From CAG-791 sp963605745 (GTDB lineage: Bacteria; Bacillota; Clostridia; Lachnospirales; Lachnospiraceae), in assembly GCA_963605745.1 (NCBI GenBank), contig CAVCWT010000057.1:1-11188 (forward strand): a stretch of DNA of 11,188 nucleotides, read 5' to 3'. The notes under the pieces are model-generated. The model did no database searches. It had not been told where the DNA came from and saw nothing but the letters and a program-made list of their open reading frames with translations. Both the position numbers and the translations under genes were made by a program. Shown in pieces: positions 6,718 to 11,188 of this stretch (position 1 is its first letter; every line of letters begins with the position of its first letter).

Positions 6718-7501
6718 GTAGCCTGATTGTAATGGATTCCTGCTGTACTTACAAGAGAAACTTGAAAATCATATTCCATTTTCTTCCACTTTTAAAAAAT
6801 AACCTTTCCACGCCATCCCATTTATCTCTACAGTTAGCACCCGCTGTCCGGGATTTTGACAGTAACAGACATACAAAACGTTAAAAGTGGAGATAACTGG
6901 AATCTGCCATCCCATTTTTCTCCACTTTTAATTTTCTTCCCCCTCATTCTTGCGGCTTTTATTCTGATTTTCAGGTTTTTTCTTGAATTTTTATGTAGTT
7001 TCTTCCTTAATTTATACCATCTATCATCATTTCATATTGAGGATCTTTGTTTTCATCCCATTTCTTTCCACTGTTACCAATAAATCTTCGATACAGATCC
7101 CGTTTTTCTCCGGTAAGAAGCTCTGCCGTCATCCGTTTCATCCCGTTTTACTCCACTATTAGAGTTTATCTTCTTTTCCCATCCCATTTTTCTCTACAAT
7201 TACTGCTGTCTTCTACTTCTTATCCCGACAAGCTCTACTTCTTGACCCGGTTTTGTCTACTCCTAAACCCACAGCTCTCACCGATATCGTCCCGATGATC
7301 TCCACTTCTTGACCCGATTCTCTCTGCAACTAGACCCGATTTACTCTGCTGCAAGACCCGTTTTCTTCTACAATTAAAGTTCAGAAACCCTTTAAATAGA
7401 AGGTTTCCGGTCTCCTAAACAAAGAAAAAGATGTTGTTTTAAATAAAACAAATCAAATTCTGTTGTTGTTTCAAAATTCATCCCAGTTATCTCCACAATT
7501 A
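6697..7501. repeat. 22-bp iteron array / replication origin of the Rep_3 replicon
   Basis: A 22-bp unit, consensus ATCCCRTTTnTC followed by TCCACnnTTA, recurs throughout this gene-free stretch. Clear copies begin at 6815, 6909, 7055, 7097, 7140, 7181 and 7480. An inverted copy is at 6881-6900, and degenerate copies are near 6697 and 6774. From 7222 to 7376 the units become tandem with a 22-bp period: starts at 7222, 7244, about 7267, 7289, 7311, 7333 and 7355, mostly in a GACCCG variant. AT-rich tracts lie at 6931-7050 and 7377-7480, the latter with an AT palindrome at 7434-7451. Repeated direct units upstream of a Rep_3 gene are the hallmark of an iteron origin. No coding gene is seen here. 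Confidence 0.85.
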
Positions 7502-7525
7502 CGGATGTTCTTACGAATGCAAGGA

Positions 7526-7666
7526 GAAAGCCGCACAGGCGGTTTCCCCTGCAGCACGGAGTGAGCGAAGCCACTCCAAGATAGGAGAAAATGCTTCGGA
7601 GATATCTGCGCATGCAGTTTCTCCGAAGCCGGGAGTGTATTGCTGATTATGTCCGCAATACACTCC
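7526..7666. other. cluster of strong hairpins between the origin and the copper operon
   Basis: Four successive hairpins are seen. CCGC (7531-7534) pairs with GCGG (7539-7542). GGAGTG (7558-7563) pairs with CACTCC (7572-7577). GCTTCGGAGA (7593-7602) pairs with 7620-7629 and carries an inner CTGC/GCAG stem on a GCAT loop. GGAGTGTATTGC (7632-7643) pairs perfectly over 12 bp with 7655-7666. The third is followed on the minus strand by ATTTTC, so it could terminate minus-strand transcription entering the origin. The others lack T-tracts. Single-strand origin, transfer origin or transcription insulation are all possible; no family is recognised. No gene is seen here. Confidence 0.5.
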
Positions 7667-7688
7667 AAATATCGATGAGATTGACCTC

Positions 7689-7717
7689 TTTACAGATACC
7701 CTGTCAGGGTATATAAC
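7689..7717 (+). promoter_or_regulatory. csoR-copA promoter
   Basis: TTTACA (7689-7694) and TATAAC (7712-7717) are separated by exactly 17 nt and lie upstream of csoR. Transcription would start near 7724, giving a leader of about 140 nt. A 7-3-7 palindrome fills the spacer, as expected for a repressor-controlled promoter. Confidence 0.65.
7696..7712. promoter_or_regulatory. predicted CsoR operator 1
   Basis: ATACCCT - GTC - AGGGTAT is a perfect 7-bp inverted repeat with a 3-nt centre. It resembles the G/C-tract TACCC...GGGTA operators of CsoR/RcnR family repressors. It lies entirely between the -35 and -10 boxes of the csoR promoter. Binding of apo-CsoR would block RNA polymerase, and Cu(I) would release it. 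Confidence 0.7.
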
Positions 7718-7727
7718 TTTCTATATC

Positions 7728-7750
7728 CAGATACCTATATAGGGTATCTG
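7728..7750. promoter_or_regulatory. predicted CsoR operator 2
   Basis: The core ATACC-TATATAG-GGTAT (7731-7747) has the same 17-nt length and outer arms as operator 1. The near-palindrome extends outward to CAGATAC...GTATCTG (7728-7750). It falls just downstream of the predicted transcription start. A second site here could bind another CsoR tetramer and strengthen repression. Confidence 0.6.
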
Positions 7751-7783
7751 TTTTACTTTCAGCGCAATTGTGTATCTGTTTAG

Positions 7784-7849
7784 CACCTGACAATTTCAAT
7801 CATGAATTGGGCGCCCCGCGCACGAATTCATGACTGAAACCCTCAGGTG
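7784..7849 (+). other. long leader hairpin upstream of csoR
   Basis: CACCTGA (7784-7790) pairs with TCAGGTG (7843-7849). After an internal loop, TTCA (7795-7798) and TCATGAATT (7800-7808) pair with TGAA (7835-7838) and AATTCATGA (7825-7833), closing a GC-rich 16-nt loop. The stem ends 3 nt before the csoR ribosome binding site AGAGGAGA (7853-7860). It could insulate the ribosome binding site from upstream structure or affect translation. No T-tract follows it. Confidence 0.55.
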
Positions 7850-7864
7850 GCCAGAGGAGATCTT

Positions 7865-8248
7865 ATGTCAGATTCTAAAACACACAGCAAACAACAAACT
7901 GCTGACCTTTTGAATGAACAGCAAATCGCGCAGGTCGAAGAGAAGCTTCTGCAGGAGCAATGTCCTTGCTGCCGCAAAAAGGATCGATCTGATGCTGAGA
8001 TGAAGGACCTGATCCACCGGTTGAATCGTATTGAGGGTCAGATTCGTGGAATTCGCAAAATGGTGGAGTCCGATGCCTATTGTATTGATATACTGACGCA
8101 GATTTTGGCTGCCTCCAGTGCTCTGAACGGTTTTACGAAGGTGCTCCTCAGTAATCACATCAAGACCTGCGTCACGGAAGATATCCAGCAGGGCAACCAG
8201 GAAAAAATGGAAGAGCTTCTTAAAGTTCTGCCAAAGCTGATGAAGTGA
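7865..8248 (+). CDS. csoR: copper-sensing transcriptional repressor CsoR
   Basis: This is a 127-residue all-helical repressor of the CsoR/RcnR (DUF156) family. It represses copper-efflux genes and leaves DNA on Cu(I) binding. The core reads HRLNRIEGQIRGIRKMVE (51-68), YCIDILTQI (72-80) and NHIKTC (97-102). The Cu(I) ligands Cys73, His98 and Cys102 match the C-H-C triad of copper sensors, and the H-x3-C spacing is correct. An N-terminal extension of about 45 residues carries an additional CPCC (33-36). I use the ATG at 7865 because GGAG at 7856-7859 is 5 nt upstream. An upstream GTG at 7847 would place that ribosome binding site inside the gene. The stop lies 13 nt before copA, in one operon with two operator-like palindromes upstream. 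Confidence 0.95.
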   Translation: MSDSKTHSKQQTADLLNEQQIAQVEEKLLQEQCPCCRKKDRSDAEMKDLIHRLNRIEGQIRGIRKMVESDAYCIDILTQILAASSALNGFTKVLLSNHIKTCVTEDIQQGNQEKMEELLKVLPKLMK

Positions 8249-8261
8249 TAAGGAGATTCCT

Positions 8262-10976
8262 ATGAAACAATTCAATGTTACCGGCATGAGCTGTGCCGCC
8301 TGCCAGGCCAGAGTTGAAAAGGCCGTTGTCAAGGTTCCCGGCGTCACCTCCTGTGCCGTCAGTCTCTTAACCAATTCCATGGGAGTGGAAGGAACTGCGG
8401 ATGCCAAGGACATCATCAAGGCCGTGGAGGATGCCGGGTACGGTGCCTCCCCTAAGGAGAATATTCCCGGAAAATCCAGCGAAAAAGGCTCCTATACGGC
8501 GCGAATCGCCGCCGAAGAGGATGCCCTCCGGGACAAGACAACACCTGTACTCAGAAAACGACTGATCTGGTCCTTGATTTTTCTGGCAGGTCTCATGTAT
8601 TTTTCCATGGGTGTCCATATGTGGGGATGGCCGATGCCTTCCTTTATGAAAGGCAATCATGTGGCAATGGGGCTGATGCAGCTCCTTCTTTCCGGCATGA
8701 TTCTGGTGATCAATCAGAAATTCTTTGTCTCCGGGTTTAAGAGCCTCCTGCACGGGGCACCGAATATGGATTCCACCATTGCCCTTGGCTCCGGTGCGGC
8801 TTTTGCCTATTCCACAGTGATGCTCTTTGCCATGACAAGGGCCCAGGTGGATGGCGGGAGCGAAGCGGCCATGCCTTACATGAATGAGTTCTATTTTGAA
8901 TCTGCAGGCATGATTCTCGCCCTCATTACTGTCGGCAAAATGTTGGAATCCATTTCCAAGGGGCGCACAACCGATGCACTCAAGTCTCTGATGAGGCTCG
9001 CACCCAAAACAGCCAATATCCTGCGCGATGGGGAGGAGCTCACCGTTTCTGTTGATGAGGTTGTAACCGGTGACATCTTTGTGGTTCGTCCCGGCGAGAA
9101 TATTCCCACCGATGGCGTTATTCTGGAGGGAACGAGCGCCGTCAACGAATCCGCTCTGACCGGAGAATCCATTCCTGTAGACAAGGAGCCGGGAGACGCC
9201 GTGAGCTCTGCCACTACCAATCAAAATGGCTTTCTCACCTGCCGTGCAACCCGGGTTGGAGAGGATACTACGCTGTCGCAAATCATCGCAATGGTCAGTG
9301 ATGCCGCTGCGACGAAGGCCCCGGTTGCGAAACTGGCAGACCGCATTTCCTCGGTCTTTGTGCCGAGCGTCATTGCACTTTCTGTCCTGACGATCGTAAT
9401 TTGGCTCCTTTTGGGGCGAGAGGTCGGCTATGCGCTGGCAAGAGGCATCTGCGTTCTCGTTGTTTCCTGCCCGTGCGCCCTTGGCCTTGCCACGCCGGTC
9501 GCCATCATGGTAGGAAACGGAATGGGTGCCCGGAACGGAATCCTCTTCAAAACAGCGGCATCCCTGCAGGAAACCGGCCGCATTCAGATTGTGGCGCTCG
9601 ATAAAACCGGTACCATTACCAATGGAAGCCCCGTTGTCACCGACATCCTTCCTGCAGATGGGGTATCAGAATGGGAACTTCTGCAGAAGGCATATCTCTT
9701 AGAATCGCTGTCCGAACATCCTCTGGCAAGGGCGATCGTGGAATATGGAAAAAGTCAGTTTTCCGCTGAAAATAACGTCACAGGCCCAGGGAATTCTAAT
9801 GACGCTCATTCTGAACAGATTGAATCTGTGAATTCGGACCCGGATCACTTTGCCCTGTCCGACTTTGCCGCACTTCCCGGAAATGGCCTTTCTGCAAAGC
9901 TTCACGGAAGGCCTCTATCCGGCGGAAATGCGGACTTTATCCAGACAAGGGCAACCGTTCCTGCCGCAGTCCGAAAAACAGCAGAAATGCTGGCAGAGGA
10001 GGGCAAGACGCCCATGTTCTTTGAGGAGGACGGAAAGCTCCTTGGAATCATTGCCGTTGCAGATACCATCAAGGAGGATTCCGCAAAAGCCATCCATGAG
10101 CTGAGGAATATGGGAATTCGCGTTGTAATGGTCACGGGGGACAATCCCCGCACTGCGGCAGCCATTGGAAGGCAGGCCGGCGTGGATGAAGTTGCAGCCG
10201 GTGTTCTGCCGGCGGGCAAGGAAGAGATCATTCGAAAACTCCAGGAAAAGGGAAGAGTTGCCATGGTCGGCGACGGAATCAACGATGCCCCTGCCCTTAC
10301 AAGAGCTGATATCGGGATTGCGATCGGAGCCGGCACCGATGTTGCCATTGATGCAGCCGATGTGGTATTAATGAAATCAAGGCTAGACGATGTATCTGCA
10401 GCCGTTCGCCTCTCACGTGCAACCTATCGGGATATCGTAGAGAATCTGTTCTGGGCACTGTTTTACAATGTGCTCCTCATCCCGATGGCCGCCGGTTTGT
10501 ACACACACTTTGGAATTACCATGAATCCGATGTGGGGCGCCGCTGCCATGAGCTGTTCGAGCTTTTTTGTCTGCATGAATGCACTGCGGCTGAATCTGTT
10601 CCACATGTACGACAGCCGCCATGATCACAGAGGAAAGGATACACTGCCAAAGGAATCTCTTCTCAATCCTTTGACAACAGAACCGATAGATTCTACAGCC
10701 TGCAGCATTTCTGCAGGAAACAACGCACAGGCTCCAACAAAGGCAGGAGCCGGAAAGGACAATACCATGACAAAGACAATGACAATCGAAGGAATGATGT
10801 GCGGACACTGCGAAGCCACCGTAAAAAAGGCTCTGGAGGCACTCGAAGGCGTTACAGCTGCTGAGGTTTCCCATGAAAAAGGAACGGCTGTCGTCACCCT
10901 TTCCGGTGAGGTCGCAGACGATGTGCTCAGGAAAACAGTAGAAGATAAGGATTATAAGGTTACAAAGATCCAGTAA
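8262..10976 (+). CDS. copA: Cu(I)-exporting P1B-type ATPase with N- and C-terminal HMA domains
   Basis: This 904-residue membrane pump exports Cu(I) using ATP. The N-terminal HMA domain has GMSCAAC (Cys11, Cys14). Membrane helices span about 100-230, 365-420 and 725-780. Other motifs: actuator TGES (300-303), transport-site CPC (403-405), phosphorylation DKTGT (Asp447), HP (486-487), TGDN (625-628) and GDGIND (670-675). YN (735-736) and MSCSS (763-767) in the last two helices fit the Cu(I) subclass. The N-domain has a polar insertion at about 500-530. After helix 8, a 55-residue linker joins a second HMA domain (836-904, GMMCGHC, Cys847 and Cys850) that looks like CopZ. Most bacterial CopA proteins are about 750-830 residues; the extension explains the excess. 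AAGGAG at 8250-8255 gives the start, and csoR immediately upstream indicates copper control. Confidence 0.96.
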   Translation: MKQFNVTGMSCAACQARVEKAVVKVPGVTSCAVSLLTNSMGVEGTADAKDIIKAVEDAGYGASPKENIPGKSSEKGSYTARIAAEEDALRDKTTPVLRKRLIWSLIFLAGLMYFSMGVHMWGWPMPSFMKGNHVAMGLMQLLLSGMILVINQKFFVSGFKSLLHGAPNMDSTIALGSGAAFAYSTVMLFAMTRAQVDGGSEAAMPYMNEFYFESAGMILALITVGKMLESISKGRTTDALKSLMRLAPKTANILRDGEELTVSVDEVVTGDIFVVRPGENIPTDGVILEGTSAVNESALTGESIPVDKEPGDAVSSATTNQNGFLTCRATRVGEDTTLSQIIAMVSDAAATKAPVAKLADRISSVFVPSVIALSVLTIVIWLLLGREVGYALARGICVLVVSCPCALGLATPVAIMVGNGMGARNGILFKTAASLQETGRIQIVALDKTGTITNGSPVVTDILPADGVSEWELLQKAYLLESLSEHPLARAIVEYGKSQFSAENNVTGPGNSNDAHSEQIESVNSDPDHFALSDFAALPGNGLSAKLHGRPLSGGNADFIQTRATVPAAVRKTAEMLAEEGKTPMFFEEDGKLLGIIAVADTIKEDSAKAIHELRNMGIRVVMVTGDNPRTAAAIGRQAGVDEVAAGVLPAGKEEIIRKLQEKGRVAMVGDGINDAPALTRADIGIAIGAGTDVAIDAADVVLMKSRLDDVSAAVRLSRATYRDIVENLFWALFYNVLLIPMAAGLYTHFGITMNPMWGAAAMSCSSFFVCMNALRLNLFHMYDSRHDHRGKDTLPKESLLNPLTTEPIDSTACSISAGNNAQAPTKAGAGKDNTMTKTMTIEGMMCGHCEATVKKALEALEGVTAAEVSHEKGTAVVTLSGEVADDVLRKTVEDKDYKVTKIQ
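10767..10976 (+). CDS. possible nested CopZ-like copper chaperone (internal start in copA)
   Basis: An in-frame ATG at 10767 (CopA Met836) has AAAGGA at 10754-10759 with a 7-nt spacer, and a small GGCTCC/GGAGCC hairpin (10730-10751) just before it. Initiation here would give a 69-residue free HMA protein starting MTKTMTIEGMMCGHC, the size and form of CopZ, which delivers Cu(I) to CopA or CsoR. The ribosome binding site may be functional or the relic of a gene fusion. The sequence does not prove separate expression. Confidence 0.4.
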   Translation: MTKTMTIEGMMCGHCEATVKKALEALEGVTAAEVSHEKGTAVVTLSGEVADDVLRKTVEDKDYKVTKIQ

Positions 10977-11139
10977 TAGCTTTTAACAGTTCACATGCCC
11001 GTTAAAAGGTTGGTTCTGGTGGAACGTCTGATGTTCGAACAATAACAATGAGCCGGCTGGTGTATAACAACACCCGGAGATGAGTGCGAAACCTTCTCCG
11101 GTATGCTACACTGTAAATGTTTCGTTTTTAAAATTAGTA
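10977..11139. other. structured non-coding stretch between copA and the right repeat
   Basis: No gene is seen. Several inverted repeats follow one another: CTTTTAAC (10980-10987) with GTTAAAAG further on, GTTC/GAAC, a GTTCGAAC palindrome, CCGG...GGTGT with ACACC...CCGG, and CCGGAGA with TCTCCGG. None is followed by a clear T-tract, so the copA terminator is not obvious. The TTTTTAAAATTAG just before 11140 is AT-rich. Confidence 0.35.
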
Positions 11140-11182
11140 CAGCGTTTGCAAAATAACTGGCCAGATAACGCAGAATGATTTT
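11140..11182. repeat. right 43-bp direct repeat (candidate attachment site)
   Basis: This is the second copy of the sequence at 5376-5418, in the same orientation, with 42 of 43 positions identical (A11174 versus G5410). It follows the non-coding stretch after copA and ends 6 nt before the window edge. The bases before and after it differ from those around the left copy. Confidence 0.88.
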
Positions 11183-11188
11183 CGGAGA

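Larger units (their letters stand above)
5376..11182. mobile_element. candidate integrated iteron plasmid carrying csoR-copA
   Basis: Two near-identical 43-bp direct repeats bound a segment whose repeat-to-repeat unit is 5764 bp. Inside are only plasmid-type functions (a Rep_3 initiator and a 22-bp iteron origin) and a copper-efflux operon. The genes to the left are ordinary chromosomal housekeeping genes. This pattern fits a small theta-replicating plasmid integrated at a 43-bp site, the second repeat being created by the recombination. No integrase, transposase, relaxase or partition gene is present, so the enzyme would have to act in trans. Alternatively the repeats are a dispersed genomic repeat and the bounded unit is coincidental. 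The sequence right of 11182 is only 6 nt, so continuity with the chromosome is not shown. Confidence 0.6.

Noticed and set aside
6697..7501. CRISPR-like array
   Set aside because: The repeats are degenerate 22-bp units that are either contiguous or irregularly spaced, there are no unique spacers of constant length, and no cas genes are present. An upstream Rep_3 gene explains them as iterons.
6674..7510. DnaA boxes in the origin region
   Set aside because: I looked for close matches to TTATCCACA on both strands and saw none that stand apart from the iteron sequence itself (TTATCTCCAC).
7847..7864. GTG start for csoR adding six residues
   Set aside because: It would overlap the stem of the leader hairpin and place the strong AGAGGAGA ribosome binding site inside the gene; the ATG at 7865 fits better.
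6674..7864. Several short open frames of 60-124 codons in the origin and hairpin region
   Set aside because: They run through the iterons and hairpins, lack convincing ribosome binding sites, and have low-complexity or repeat-derived proteins.
10977..11139. Group II intron or tRNA remnant
   Set aside because: The GTGCGAAACC stretch is mildly reminiscent of intron domains, but no domain V hairpin, no reverse transcriptase and no cloverleaf could be found.

Overview
The window looks like a chromosomal segment of a Gram-positive anaerobe of the Clostridia, probably Lachnospiraceae or a close relative. The evidence is gene content (a DUF212 'divergent PAP2' protein, a YerB-type DUF3048 lipoprotein, a DacF/PBP5-type carboxypeptidase and a Rep_3 initiator), strong AGGAGG-type ribosome binding sites and moderate base composition. 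This placement is an inference from gene families; no rRNA or other phylogenetic marker is present.

Left part (1-5375): ordinary chromosomal genes. A gene tail (1-77) abuts a DUF212 membrane protein (78-548), followed by a DUF3048 lipoprotein (614-1789). A bidirectional terminator (1940-1975) separates these from a convergent minus-strand operon, trmB - trxA - D-Ala-D-Ala carboxypeptidase (4712 down to 2036). Its last two genes overlap by 4 nt. The carboxypeptidase gene contains a perfect 17-bp inverted repeat in its linker. Diverging from trmB is a small gene (5005-5322) that resembles an isolated FakA/YloV middle domain; a folded leader precedes it and a hairpin follows it.

Right part (5376-11182): a 5.8-kb segment bounded by two 43-bp direct repeats that differ at one base. 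It holds only a Rep_3 plasmid-type replication initiator (minus strand), a long upstream set of 22-bp iterons, a cluster of strong hairpins, and a copper operon csoR-copA. The most economical reading is a small iteron plasmid with copper-efflux cargo integrated in the chromosome next to the 5005-5322 gene. No integrase or transposase is visible in it.

The copper operon has a well-formed promoter whose -35/-10 spacer is filled by a 7-3-7 palindrome of the CsoR type. A second similar site lies just downstream, and a long leader hairpin ends next to the csoR ribosome binding site. CopA has an N-terminal and a C-terminal metal-binding domain. The C-terminal one is preceded, in frame, by a good ribosome binding site and ATG, so the gene may also yield a free CopZ-like copper chaperone.
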